In this document: positions 35,551 through 49,300 of the stretch, one piece after another | How positions within the stretch are numbered: the first letter of the stretch is position 1 | How the letters are laid out: every line of letters starts with the position of its first letter | DNA from: Sphagnum magellanicum | Taxonomy: Eukaryota > Streptophyta > Sphagnopsida > Sphagnales > Sphagnaceae | Length of the DNA: 64,000 nucleotides | Reading direction: 5' to 3' | NCBI GenBank assembly: GCA_021904315.1 | Contig: CM038921.1 | Location: 16,280,590-16,344,589, forward strand | Made by a program: the position numbers and the translations under genes | The notes under the pieces: model-generated | Told to the model about the DNA's origin: nothing | What the model saw: only the letters and a program-made list of their open reading frames with translations | The model's database searches: none

Positions 35551-37331
35551 CAGATTTACTCTCAAAAAAAATTTTAAAAAAATCCTCCCTAACAAAAAAG
35601 AAAACATGAAAAAAAAACACTTAATTTCAATTTGATGTCGTTCACTTGATGATGGTGATGATGTTCCCGCCCCCCCCTCAAATGATGTTGCCTCCTTTTA
35701 TACATGGCACATTCCTACTTGCCTCCTTTTGTAAACCCAAAAAAAAAATCTCAAAAATCATTTCTCAAAAACCCACCAAAAAAAAGATGACAACAAGCTG
35801 AAGGCTACAACTTATCATCATCATCATCATCATCAAGCATCCTTTGCAAAACAAAAGACAACAAGGGAGAGAGAGACAACCTACTATTTGAGAACATATG
35901 GGAGGGAGTAGAACACCCTATGGTAAGGAGTGAGCTGTTGTCACCCTTATTTTAGGTTAATTGTTAAGATAGGTTAGTAGGTAGGTAAGTTAGTAGATGG
36001 TTAGGTTAATAGGTAGCACCTACACCAAGTTGGGTGAACTAGCACCTACACAGGTACCATGGTACAAAGTACAAAACCAGTGTTCAGTGGTTCTTCACAG
36101 TTATTGACTATTGAATAATTTTATCATTGAAAGTTCAATAAAAATCAAAACCCAACAATTTTTATTTTATTTTTAAAAAGGAAATTGAAGTGCACTCTTG
36201 AAATTGTTTTGGGAAAGCACTTGAAGGTGAGTGAGATTTGATGGAGGTGAGTTTCTTAGTTTTAGAACTAAAGTGCAAGAGAGATTTGAATTTTAAAATG
36301 ATCATTTTAATTGTAATTAGAGTACATCTTCTTCTTAATTGTGTGAACAAAGGAAGATCACTCACTAAATTCACAATTTTCTATTTCACCAAGGAAGGAG
36401 AAGTTGTTTGGAGAACAAACAAATCCATATCCATCAATTTTCCCTTGGCATATATATAGGCCTTACAAGTAGCTCATAGAAAGCAATTAGCTAGTGACAT
36501 TCCAACAAGTAGAGGTTGGTTGTAAGTAACTTATATCACCCTCTTTTTCATTAGCCATATTAATTGGGGGAAGTGCCTTCTTCAACCCAAATTAGTCTAT
36601 AGCCAATTAATTAGTGCTCCCAACAGGCTAGTTAGTTAGGTAGGGTCAGATAAAGTTGTGCTTCCAAAAATAAAACAAAACAAAATAAAACTGCCAATGT
36701 GCTTCCAAAAGAAAAATAAAATAAAATACAATAAAATAAAATAACCATTGTGTCTTTCTCTACCACTGAGAAAGGAGAAAAATAAATTAAAAATAGCCTA
36801 AATTAAAAAAATTAAAAATGATGAAAAAGGGGGTGTGGAAAAAAGAAAAAGCCAATTTTTAAAAAATCAAAAGTTATCCATGGTGCCTAAGAAAGCTTCA
36901 CACTTGGTTTTTGCTGTGGCTTGCTTGCTTGCTTGTTGGCTGTGTCCTGAAGAAGTAGTTTTGGGAAACTTGGGAATAAGGTGGAGGAGGAGGAGAAGGA
37001 AGGGGGGAAGATAGTTTCCTTTCTTCCTTCCTTCCTTCCTTCCTTTTGTTGAAGAAGCTCAAGTCTAGTCTTCTTTTGTGCTGGCTTTCTGTTTTGGGTA
37101 GATTGAAGTGGTGGGTGAACTACAAAATTGGTTTCGGGTCTGGACTAGCTTTTCCTAGTATCACAGCCTTTGGCATTCACTTAGAATTTTGTAGGTGAGT
37201 GATTTTTGGGAGTAGTGAGTGAGCTTGTTTTGTTGTTTTGTTGTTTTGGTTGTTTCTGTTTTTCGTTTTTTTTTTTTTCTTTTGAGGGTGGGGAGTGGGG
37301 GTTGTAGAGTAGGTAAGAGCAGGAGCAAATC
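35551..37331. other. Upstream region of the glucanase gene
   Basis: No coding gene is recognised. Microsatellites: (atc)n at 35815-35835, ggttag/taggta words near 35960-36020, aaaat-type runs at 36660-36745, and (cctt)n at 37020-37044. The stretch 36900-37331 is probably promoter and 5' leader of the following gene; no convincing TATA box could be placed. Confidence 0.4.
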
Positions 37332-39462
37332 ATGGCCGGGAGTAGAAGGCGGGAGTTTGCAGGACTGCTGACCTTGTTGTTGATGTGGAGCTTGGGAGTT
37401 GTCGTACATGAACATGGAGTAGTAGAAGCTACTACATTGGGCGTGAACTGGGGGACTGTGGCTTTCAATCCTTTGCCAAACAGCATTGTGGTGAAAATGC
37501 TACAAGACAACCAGATCACGAGAGTCAAACTGTTTGATGCCAATCCGGATGTGATCAAATCCATGGCCGGCACCAACATCGAGGTCATGGTTGCAGCTTC
37601 CAATGATGAACTCAGCTCACTTGCCGCCGATTCTGCTGCTGCTGCTGCTTGGGTACGAGACAATGTCACCCAATACCTCGCCTCCAACAACAACGGCGTC
37701 AACATCAAGTAGGGTACACAAAACAAACAAATATTCTCTCTCTCTCTCTCTCTCACATGAAAATCTACTCCCAACACTTCTGTCACAAAAATTCTTCACA
37801 CTTGTGTGGAGCTTCACATCTTCTGTTTTTGAATCTGATGGACATTTTCTCAACAAAAATAAATCAAAATTGGTAACTACCCATTACCCAAAACTTTTGT
37901 CCCAGAAATTCTTCACATTTGTGTGGACCTTCACATCTTGTCTTTTTGAATCTGGTGGGACATTTTCTCAACAATTTGCTGTCTTTTTCTTTTTGGTAAC
38001 TACCCATTTGGCAGGTGGGTTGCAGTAGGGAATGAGCCTTTCTTGACTAGCTACAATGGTATATATGAAGATGTTGCGCTTCCAGCTCTACAAAATGTGC
38101 AAGCAGCATTGGCAAATGCAGGACATGGCAATGACATCAAAGCAACCATCCCTTGCAATGCAGATGTGATTAGCACATCACCACCATATCTCCCATCACA
38201 AGCAACATGGCGAGCAGATATTGCTACTCTCATGGTACAGATTTCGCAATTTCTCAACAACACAGGAGCACCATTCATGGTGAATTTGTATCCATTTCTC
38301 AGCTTGGTTTTGACCCCTGATTTCCCGCTTCCTTATGCATTCTTCAACTCAACATCCAACTCAATTGTCGACGGCACACATGTTTATACTAATGTTTTTG
38401 ATGCGAGCTATGATGGGTTGGTTACAGCACTCACCACTGCTGGATTTCCATCTCTACCCATCATTGTCGGTGAGATTGGGTGGCCTACAGATGGGTTTCC
38501 ATCTGCCAACATTCAGTTTGCACAAAGCTTTATGTCACAACTTGTCAATCACATGTTGAGTGGCACTGGCACACCACTCAGACCTGGTGTGCTCCAGGGT
38601 TACTTGTTTAGCTTACTCGATGAGGATGCAAAATCCATTGCACCAGGTGCCTTCGAGAGGCATTGGGGTATTTTCAATTATGATGGATCCATCAAGTACA
38701 CACTTGATCTTTCAGGTATACTTCATATTTTGTGCACAAAATTCTGGCATGTTTTCAAGTTGGGAATTTCTTTATCTATTCATTCTTTGCAGACAAGGAG
38801 CAGCAACGATTTTGTCTTTACCCTAAGTTGTAGAATATTAATGTCACAGCAAAAGTTACAGAGTATTAGGTCAAGAGGATTTCCTCTCACCAGAATAATA
38901 ATCTTCAAACTCTGAATGTTCTTGGAATCATCTGTTTTCCTTGAATCCTACTTTTGGGGTTTCAGAGAACTGCCTGCCTTTTGCAGCAGCACCTTGATTC
39001 TGTTGTTTTTACCCTGCAGGTGGTGTTGTGAATGGTGTCAACTCAAGCCTGGTTGCTGCAAAGAATGTACCTTACCTGCCAATGCAGTGGTGTGTGATAA
39101 ACCCAAATACGGATTTGACGCAATTGCAAGCAAATCTTGACTACGCATGTGACCATGGAGATTGTACAGCTACTTACCCAGGTGGTTCATGTAGCAGTCT
39201 CACACTTGAGGGCAATGCGTCATATGCGTTCAACAACTACTATCAATACAATGACCAGGATACTGGGGCATGCAATTTCCAGGGTCTTGCAGAAGTCACC
39301 ACCACAAATCCATCAACGGGTACCTGCCAATTTTTTATTGGGTTGCAGCCAACAACTTCTTCGTCCTCAACGTCTGATGTGGCACCATTCCACAGAGCTT
39401 CTCTATGCACTCTATCTCTTTCAATGGTGGTGATGTTGAGTAGCTGGATTCTGCAATTATAA
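37332..39462 (+). CDS. Glucan endo-1,3-beta-glucosidase (GH17) with X8/CBM43 domain, GPI-anchored
   Basis: Three exons, 37332-37708, 38015-38715 and 39020-39462, give 506 residues with GT-AG introns. A signal peptide (about 1-34, ending near VVEA) precedes the GH17 domain (TLGVNWGTVAFNPLP onward). The likely acid/base Glu133 is in AVGNEPFL and the likely nucleophile Glu279 in VGEIGWPTDG. Both motifs are intact, as are LLDEDAKSI and FERHWGIF. Residues about 382-467 form an X8 domain starting QWCVINPN with its conserved cysteines. The C terminus is Ser-rich with a final hydrophobic tail, as for a GPI anchor. The NEPFL motif places it with Arabidopsis glucanases 5/6 rather than the pathogenesis-related group. 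It should act on callose or other beta-1,3-glucan at the plasma membrane and wall, for example at plasmodesmata. No neighbouring gene is functionally linked. The gene looks intact. Confidence 0.92.
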
Positions 39463-42400
39463 TATACATCAAAGTGTTTTGTTAGCATTCTTCCCATGTA
39501 CAGAAAAACTGGTGGTGGTGGTGGTGGTGAGGAGCACTCCTGACAGTAGCTAGCCTTTCAGCTCCTGCATCCGTCCATCCTTTGCTTGGAAGCGATCGTG
39601 ATTTTGTATGCTAAAGAAAAGAGGTAACCTAGTCACCCAGTTTTGTAGATAATTCAACTGCATTTTTGCTGCATTGTTTTTTGGGTTCCATTCTATGCTG
39701 TTGAGATAGAGGAAGGGTTGGCTCATTGTGGAACCTCTTAGCAAATTTGGCTCTTTTGAAAGGACAAAAAAGGCCCCCCGAAAAAGGCCAGAAATTTTGA
39801 GCTGTACAACTGATGGGAGAGAGGGATTCTTTTGATTCAATCATGGATGTGGGTTAGATGATCACAGCGCTCCCAGATGTTGCTAGTCTTCCAAGTGATT
39901 GCTATTGTCTTGAATCATAGACAAAAAGTCTTTGCGCACATTGTTAAATTCCCTTGCAGTAAGATGCAATTTGTTGGATCATGTACTGTCTTTTTTGCAT
40001 CAATTTATGCTTGCCAGTTATGCTCTAAATCATAATTTCACTTCAGGTCACGTCATTTGTGTCATACACACCAATTTCTATTCTTTTAACATAAGAATAA
40101 AAATGCATACCTACAAATGGAGTAGAGCTTTCAAATACATGGAATATCAAATCATTTGCCTCACCCCAAGTTATTTACTTCATAACTTTTAAGTCAAAAG
40201 TGTAGCCTTTTCAATTGGTTCTAAGTATTCTATATACCTATGTGCATGAGGAACACCTATTTATGTTGATGAGGTGCAAGCTACTTCTATGTCAATGTGA
40301 TGTGTAGACCCAAGCGAATAAGCTTAATCTTTGCCTAAAGACATGGCTCAACAAAATTTTGGATTTGCTCTAGTAGTGGTTATCTCCATGCTTATTGTAA
40401 TTAGTTGCCTAGTAGAATTACCTTAGAAAATTTAGTAGGCATTCCTTTTCTTTTGTAAGGAGCTTGAAGGAAAGCAAATCAAAAGTTATTGCAATGTGTT
40501 AGTGAGAACTCATATTTCAAGTTTCAATTTGAGTTATGGGTGATATGCAATATGAATTTTTTAAACTCATTTCCATGAGTTTATGAAAGATATGAAAATT
40601 GTAGGTTCATTTGTATGTGAAATAGTTTGTCTTGGTAGACCAGATAAAATGCAACATATATCTTGAAGTTATTAATCGAACTCAAATGCATTGATTCTAT
40701 CAAAATCCTTGGTTTTTACAACCTTGCCTTAGTTTGTACTTGGCATATCCACATCATATTTCACATCCCAACATGAATTAAAGCATTGAGTTGAACTAGT
40801 GTATCAACTTAATAATGGCCTCTTGAAGAATCCAAGGATTAAATGTGCCATTCATCGGCATGTTTTGGGCTCTCACAATGAATCAAAGATGTGTTAAGAG
40901 GTCATGGATGATGCAAACCTAAGTAAGTTATAGGGGATGTTTCAATTTAGGTGATTCACACAAAATTGTTGTCAAACATCAATCATATGGCCAAAGAGAA
41001 GTGAAAAACATAAGAAATATTCATTCAAAGCCTGAAGTGATAACAAGAAGAAAAAGTGGAAGAGGTCAATGAAGATTAGTTCAAAGCTTGTAGGGGTTAA
41101 TAACAAGCACTTTCAAATGCCAAAGACATTAGTCAAAATATTGCTCGATAAAGGTGGTTTTCCAAAAAAGTCATGGTTATTGGTAATTGTTGCAATGTAT
41201 AATTATCGACCCATCTATACATGTTGCATTGAAAATTGTTTGAAATTTGATTTGACTTTGCCTACTCAAATGCTTATGTAATGAATCTTTTTATTTTTTT
41301 CCCTTTTAAATTAGCATTATATAATATACCACCCTTATGAAATTGAACAGAATGTGATAAAGGTGTATTAAATACATGAAGCCCATGGCATGGTATAATT
41401 TCCACTATTTTCATTTAATTTTTAAAAATTGGACTTGCACTTCAAATTAAGTTATTTGTAATATATATGACAATAATATTACTGAATACATACATACATA
41501 ATGGATAGATTATTCAATAAAACAAAAAATTGCATCTAAACTAAAGTATGCACAAAAAATGGGAAAACATCAAATACCTAACAAATTAATTAGAATAAAT
41601 ATTCGCAATAAATGAAGTTTCAAATCATATTCCTCTCCTTGAGTCACCAACATTTAGAGCTTTAAATTCAAACCTTATAAGCTATTTATAATTACAAAGT
41701 TTTTATCCATGTGTTTGAATTGTGAGATTCTAGAATCGCTTATTTCTCATCACAAGGTTCCAACTATTTTGACCATTATTCTTGTCCACCCAAGTGAATG
41801 CATAATCTTTGCATAAAGGAATGACACAAGAGTACTTGGATGGGTAATATTATTGGAAATTAGTAGATTGCCAAAAGTGCCTTAAGTAAATCAAGCTTAA
41901 GGTAATTGAGTGGAACCAAACTAGAATATTAAGCTTCAGGGTGATAGATTGTGTCACTTTTTTAATCACATTATATGATTTAAAAATCTTCCAATGATCA
42001 TTGTACACTCATAATAATAACCAAAATGTGTCTATTAAATAGGACTTTCAAAAATCATTGAATTTAAACGCAAAAATGTCTACTTCCAATTGGTCAAGCA
42101 TAATGATTGGCCTATGTATGTCATCTAAATGTTCCTTTGATATATATTGTTCAATGTTTATACTTTATCGATGGGATAAAGGCAAAAGTTTAACACTAAA
42201 TTTGAATGTGATAAATTATAATATTTTTGCCCCAAATACAATGCATTAATAGAGTTGATCTAAGCTACATGAATTGAAGTTTGAAAAAGTCTACAAAATT
42301 TTCATAATGATGCAATTAATTCAACAAGCCTAACCTTTTCCACAAAGGAAAAGCATGGAGCTTGGTAAGGTGATATGTCATTATTTAAGCTTATAATGGG

Positions 42401-43179
42401 TTTTACCATGGCTTGTTCGAGAGCAAAAAAGATGTGACAATGTAGTTATTCACAAAATTAGGTGTATTGTCACTTGAATAAGACATCTAACCTAGTTATT
42501 TCCTAGATAACCAAATCATTGCATGAAATGTTCCCCATAAAAACCAATTCTAATAAAATGGATTAGAAACGAGCTCTAGTTTAAGCTAATTTTTCCCCAT
42601 TTTTAAAGGTCTTGAAGAAAAAGACATGTGCAAAAATCATGACCTCAATCCAAAGGATTTTTAAAAAATACTTTTTTATTTGTCATGATAAACTTATAAT
42701 TAAGGATCAAATGTTTGGCTTTGCTTACGATTGATGTTTTTTTTGTGGCAAATTTTTGTCACATGGTAATGAAAAAATGTCATGCTAATGACCTTAATGA
42801 AATTGAACCATAGAATTTGGAAAAAAATTCATAATTCAACAATATGGGAGGAATAATCATCCATTCAAGAGAAAATCCAATTCAGTAACCACCCAAACTA
42901 ACCAAGTGTTTTCATTGGATGCTAATGATCTACAAGGGGTTTCTATTGTCACTTCACTCCCTCAAGACTTGTTCCCATCATCTATAAACGTGAAAGCTCA
43001 ATATCAAAGTTCACCATTAGTATGGACATGGGATTTTAAAGTGGGAATATAGTAATAGGATGAGATTTTTCCTTTAAGACATTCATTTTTAGTATTGAAT
43101 GCTTGTAGAAGAATAAGTAGGAATCAAAATGAAAGTTCAACCTTCAAATCTCACAAGCATTTTTTAACTCATCTTTCCA
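39463..43179. other. Glucanase 3' flank and AT-rich intergenic DNA
   Basis: The first few hundred bases probably contain the glucanase 3' UTR ((ggt)n near 39510-39528). The rest has no gene, RNA or bounded element that I can recognise; the open frames are short and without known motifs. Confidence 0.4.
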
Positions 43180-43628
43180 TTCCACTAGAAGAAAAACATG
43201 TATTTTCAATTACTCTTTGCAACTAAATTTTAGTTGCAAGAGACATTTTGCAACTAAAATCCTTTTAGTCGCCTAAGACAAGTTGCATGTGATAAACTAG
43301 TCATAAATGACAAAGGTATTGTATGAAAGAAAAAGTCAACAAATACATTTCATACTTTGACTCCATTGTATACGTATTGTCACATGCGACTAAGATGCAA
43401 CTATTTTGGTCATAATTGAAGGCAAATCATGTGTTGCGACATGTTTTAATATTTGATTTTAAAAATAAAATTATTATTATTATTTTGAAATAATCTAGGA
43501 CGTTCAATTCAAATACTTGGATGATTTTATATTATGACACGTGTTCCAATGTAAATATGCCATGTGGCATTAAAAAATAAAAAAATATTAATATTAGGTT
43601 GATAGGTACATAAATAGGTGCCTATAAT

Positions 43629-43800
43629 CCTTACCTACCTACCTACCTACCTAGGTAAAAAAGGTAAGTAGGTAGGTTTTACCTTCTTAGGCTAAATACT
43701 TACTCATATAAGTAGGTACTTAAATAGGTAAGTACATAGGTCGACCTAGATGGGTACGTCAAACTAGGTACCTACCTAGGTAGATAAGATAAGTAGGTTG
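43629..43800. repeat. Inverted ccta/tagg microsatellite inside the CACTA element
   Basis: (ccta)n at 43634-43655 faces ggtaagtaggtaggt at 43660-43677, giving potential hairpins. Further taggta words continue to about 43800. Confidence 0.8.
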
Positions 43801-44994
43801 GCGAAGTAAGTATTTTAGAATTGTGCATTATTTTATTTTATTTTTTGGGTTGAACCTTTGGTTGGCTCATCCCATGTGCAAAAATTTTTTAATGTGAAAT
43901 TGGATGGCCACATCCCCCTTGTTTATATAATGTTCAAAATAGGAATGAAGAACAAATAATATGGGATAAGTTTTGAAGTTGCAACTTCTTTACAAACTAA
44001 GTTGTAATTCCAAAACTTTTTTCATCCCTTACCTTCTTAGTTTTTAGATTTTAAAACAATTTAAATACTAAATAATTAGATAATCATTAAGTTAATAATG
44101 ATTAAATTTACATATATTTAAATTATGAACTATACATTACAAATATTCAATATTCATTATCAATTACTTAAATAAGCAATAACTTCTTAATATTAATAAA
44201 TTAGCTATCTAGTTATTCACATGTTATAATATATAACTCATAATTAATTAATTAATTAAATTATTTAAAAATATTTTAGTACTTTTTTAGAATATGATCG
44301 AATTATATATAATATATTTAATGTAAAACTAAATTAATGACTATAATTTTAAAATTAAATGTTTAAAATTTTTTAAAAATTATAAGTAATTAATTAACAA
44401 TTGTTATTCGAAAGTAAATTCTTACATGAATTTTTAAAAAATTATTATTCAACTAATTACATTACTTATTATATAATTACATATTGTTGTAAAAATTATT
44501 ATAGGTCAAATAATTTTTTTTGGGTAATTATTAACTATAAATACAATAATTTGTTAAACATAACATTAATTTTCATAATTACTATAAAATTACTATAAAA
44601 TATTTATCATAAATGATTAATCATAGAATTTTTGAAGATAATATTATTATATAATAATTCGTGAAATTAAAATCAGTAAAATAATTATTTTAATTACACT
44701 ATAATTTTTCCAAATTTTTAATTTAAGTTTGAAGTTATAAATTAAAGAGTGTGAATAATTATGTTCAATTACAAAACAATTCTGCACATACTAATTAATT
44801 CTTATCTGAAGTAATTACAATGATTTTAAAGTAATGTCACATTAATTTGATTAATTAATTACTTCTAACATAAAAATATAAATTATATAATATACAAATC
44901 TATGTTATAACAATAATTATTTAGTGTCACTTAGATTTAATAAACATAATCATTTATAATTATTTATAAAAGTGATTTATTATGGATAACACTA

Positions 44995-46050
44995 GTAGAA
45001 AAAACCCCTGAAACTCAATCAATGATTTTTTGAATTAAAATAAAAATTTAAAATTCCAAAATAGTAATTCAGAATTCAAATATCAATTTTCAGATCAAAT
45101 AAGTTTTTTGAAGTTAAATAACAAATTTTAGAATTGAAATGTCAATTTTCAGATTCAAATAATAATATTCAAAATTAAAATGTCCATTTTAAAACTCAAT
45201 TAATAATTTTATGAATTGAAATATTAATTTTTAGAATCCAAAATAATAATTTGGAATTCAAATTTCCCATTTCAAGTCAAATAATTTTTTTAAAATTAAA
45301 TTTAAAACTTCAGAATTCAAATATCAAATTTCAAGTTCAAATAAAAATATTTAAAATCAAATTGCCGATTTTTAGACTTAATAAAGTTTCTGAAATTGAA
45401 ATAATAATTTTTAGATTGGAAAATAATAATTTAAAATTTAAATATCAAGTTTTAGATCAAATAAGTTTTTTGAATTTAAATAAAAATTTTCAGAATTGAA
45501 ATGTCAGTTTTCATATTCAAATAACAATATTCAAAATTGAAATGTCCATTTTTAGACTCAATTACTAATTTTCAGACTTGAAGTATTAATTTTGAGAATC
45601 CAAAATAATAATTTGGAATTTAAATTTCAGGTTCGAATCAAATGATTATTTAAAATTTAAATGAAAAATTTTCAGAGCTGAAATATAAATTTTCATATTC
45701 ATATAATAATATTCAAAATTAAAATGTCCATTTTTGAGATCAATTATTAATTTTCTGAATTGAAAATACTCATTTTTGGATTCGAAAATATGAATTTAGA
45801 ATTCAAAATCAATTTTTAAATCAAATAAGTCTTTTTGAATTTAAATTCAAAATATCATATTTGAATCAAAATTTTCAAATTCAAATAATGTTTTAAACAA
45901 TTGAAATAACAATTTTCATATTCAAATATCAGGTTTCAAATTTTAATATTTTTTTTTGAAAAATTAAAATAACAGTTTTTATAATTGAAATATATCAATT
46001 TTCAGATTTGAATAAAAAAATTCAAAGTTCAAATATTAATTTTGAAATTC
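44995..46050. repeat. Tandem array of about 181 bp within the CACTA element
   Basis: Markers such as tgtccattttaaaactcaat recur at about 45181, 45362, 45543 and 45724, with an earlier unit near 45005. Within each unit, 30-40 bp subunits of tttcagaattcaaatatcaa type repeat, so the array has two levels. About five to six units; the last is degraded. AT content is very high. Confidence 0.8.
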
Positions 46051-46396
46051 ATTTATGAACAATATACATATGTATGCATATTATATATATAATTTTAGTA
46101 CATCCATTAAAATACACCCCTATGTCATTGTAGAATACTTTTAGGATGCAACTAATTTGGTGATTATTACGACTAATGGGACATATTAACTTATTAATGG
46201 ATGAAAATAAATGTAAAATTGATGCAACCAATAGGATGAAATTTCTAATTGTTGCATCATAGTTGTGAAAATGACCAAAATAGTTGAAAGTTGGTCTTGT
46301 AGTTGCAAATATTCCCAAATCTAGTCCCAAACGACTACAAGTCGCATGTAGTCGTAAATGGAGTGGTTACATTTTGGCTGATTTCTACTAGTGTTC

Positions 46397-49300
46397 CAAC
46401 CTTGATCACATATTTTGTTGTGTTGCATTCAACATCAAATCTTTATGGTCCATAGCTTCTTGAATATTTGGAGTGGTGCAACAACAAGGTTGTAGCAATG
46501 TGTGCTTTTGAACATATGGTTGAACTTCAATTTGTTTTCAAGCATAATCAATAGTTCTAGAATCTATTTGTAGCTTCTTGAATGTCAATGCATGGGAGAC
46601 TAAAATGAACCTTAACATTTTAAAGGTGAGTCCAAATTTTTTAAAGACACACCACCAATTTTTGTACTCCTTTATCTAGTCCTATTTTACCATACCCAAA
46701 ACACAAAGTGCATGATATTGATGAAATAAGAGTTGTGATGGTCTAAGACATTATATTGCAATATATTTGATTATTTTATTCATTAATATTGATGGGGTTC
46801 AAAATACAAGGAAAAATGGACTTTGTCCAAGACTAGGTATTTTTTGTCGAAGTGGTACACCTTAAAGGATTTTCACCTCTACACATTAGCATCACACTTA
46901 GGTTCTTTATTTTTAGTGTTCATTCCTTGTTTCTTGCTTATATTATAACTATTTTTCTCTTTTTGTGTTGGTGTGCCAAAACTTGAGTGTTTGTGTGTGT
47001 CATGCATACCAAATTCCAAATTTTCGTTGATTGTCATATGCTTTGAAACTAGTCTTAAATTCTTGTAGTTGTGTTTGTCTTCAATTCTTGGTGTTATTTA
47101 TTTTTGAAAAGTTTGAATTTTTTTGTTGATCAAAGATACAAATTCATAAAACCTATGAATCTCAATCACCTATTTATTGCAATTTATTCCATATCCTAGC
47201 TATGGCACCCCTTTAGGTTCTGATGAACTTGAAATTTTGTCTCCTTTTTAAGTCCTCTACATCAACCAATCTTAGTCATAACAATGCAAACTACATTTTT
47301 GTATCTATCGAGCAAAACCTACCTTCTCTTTCCAATTCGTCACCCATATCTCAAACTTTATAGCATCTATGTGTATGGCTACTAGTGCATCTTGAAAGTG
47401 AAAGGAAAAACTTTGTGAAGAAGTTGTTGCAAGCCCTTTTGGAGATTCTACATAAGCCACATATAAAAGGTATTGCAACTCATGTGTGGGTTGATACTAT
47501 TCTTGATGTTATTGGTTTGATACTAATATTATACCTAGCACTAATGATGTTTTTTGATTTTTGAATGGCAACATTTCAAGATGGTGTGGTTGCATTTTAC
47601 CTCTACAATGCACTTGTTGAAATTGCATGTTCTTTTGATTATCAATGGTAGTGACATTGTTGTCATTTGTCAAATGTGCCAAAAAGTTCTTATTATGTTT
47701 GTTTACTAATATGGGTTTGGGTGCAAGTAGTGCTTGAGTTGCAATAGGTAGGATCCTTGCATGGATTGGGGTTAAATTCCCCCTTAAGTACTTTTTTGGT
47801 GTAGACATGTCAATTTGTTCTTGTACCATGCATATAAACGTCAAATGAACACAATCAACAACGTGATGTATGCAGAAACAAAAAAATTATACCAATGCAA
47901 AGGACTACCATAACATTAGTAAGCATCTCTGAGTTGTCCAACTTCATTACTTTTCCTTTACACTATATTTGAAGGTGAAAACATGATTGAATGTAATTAC
48001 TTTGAGTACACTTGTATTAAAATTGGCCTAGTACTAATGTGACTTATCTTTCAATTTGAATGACTAGGAATGCTAAAAGTGTGTGGTAGGGTTTAAGCTC
48101 ATTATTACTAGATTAACATGGTTTCATAATGACATTTGCATTGATTTGCTTAAAAGAAGGTTCAATTTGGAGCTCTCAAGCAAGTATATTCTGAAATTTT
48201 TGAAATCGCTAAATTGTCCAGTGTACTTATGGATTTCCAATGAATCCAAAGCATTTTAAGATCATGATCTAATGCATGCCAAATTTTGAACTAATTTAGT
48301 GTGATGTCAAGACAAACAATTTTTTTAAAAAATTAACCCAATAAATTTTTTAATTGAAAATGTTCATTTCAAGTAATAGATTTCAAGCTTTCAAAAACCC
48401 AAAGAGATAATGCACTTGAGGATAATTGTGAGAACATTTCATCTTCAAATACCTAATTCAAAATGTTAATTTTTTTATGTACTCCTTTCAATGGACAATT
48501 GTTTAAAAACTTGATTTTCAATGAATTTTCCCTAATGAATATGAGATCACATAACCACAATTTTTAGGTACTTAGAAACATATGGATGTTTTAGGAGATT
48601 GATTATTTTCATTTTTTCAAAGCATCAAAGTTTGATAGTTCTCACAACATGTGATGTGCTGAGGTATTCCTTAGGACATTTACTATTACATCCAAGGTAA
48701 AGGGACAAACCATTGAACATTATTTTCTCTATTTGCAATCAAATTACATTTTGTAAAACATTACTTCTTTTGAATTTTTTTTCCCATCATGTTATATTCA
48801 TGTACCAATATTCTAGCAATTTGTTAGTTTAGAATTTTATTTTATTTTTGGTACAAGTTTAGCAAGGTAGATGTTCATTTAGATTAATTTCATGAGAAAA
48901 TTTCACAATAGCACAACAAATTTTGACATAGGTTTGGCCTTGGTCACATACATTTCTTTCAATGGTATGTTGGACTACTATTTCCCAAGTAATGTTTGCA
49001 AGCAAGGCCATACACTATGTTGTATTCACTACACTAAAAATGGGACACAAATGAGTTGTATCATGACGTAAGCAATTGAAGCTATTTCTTGGTTTAGGTG
49101 TATTCCAAGTGGGGACACTAGTTAAAAAAAGTAGAAAATACATGAGTAAAAATATAGGGTGCAATATATTGGTTGTTGGGTAAAAATTATAAGTTAATTC
49201 GTTTTTAAATAGCATACATTTTATTCAAATAATCAATTTAATTTCAATACAAGGTATGGAATAATTTGAAATAATGGATTATAACTAATATAGGGTGACT

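Larger units (their letters stand above)
43183..46393. mobile_element. Non-autonomous CACTA (En/Spm-like) transposon
   Basis: The left end is CACTAGAAGAAAAACATG; the reverse complement of the right end is CACTAGTAGAAATCAGCC. A 3-bp target duplication TTC flanks it exactly (43180-43182 and 46394-46396), as expected for CACTA elements. Both subterminal regions carry repeated, partly inverted motifs of the gatgcaacta, gttgcaa and gtcgcatg type (43215-43440 and 46145-46365), like transposase-binding repeats of this superfamily. At 3.2 kb it holds no transposase frame. Inside are (taggt)n inverted tracts (43630-43800), an extremely AT-rich core and a tandem array of about 181 bp. Confidence 0.85.

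Noticed and set aside
45625..45645. ggttcgaatc resembling a tRNA T-loop
   Set aside because: No acceptor stem, D arm or anticodon arm can be drawn; it lies in the AT-rich satellite.
47509..47844. Minus-strand 111-codon open frame
   Set aside because: No recognisable domain, no splice context, and AT-rich surroundings; chance length is plausible.
49020..49140. cactacactaaaaatgggac and cactagttaaaaaaagtag as CACTA ends
   Set aside because: No matching opposite terminus or target duplication was found nearby.
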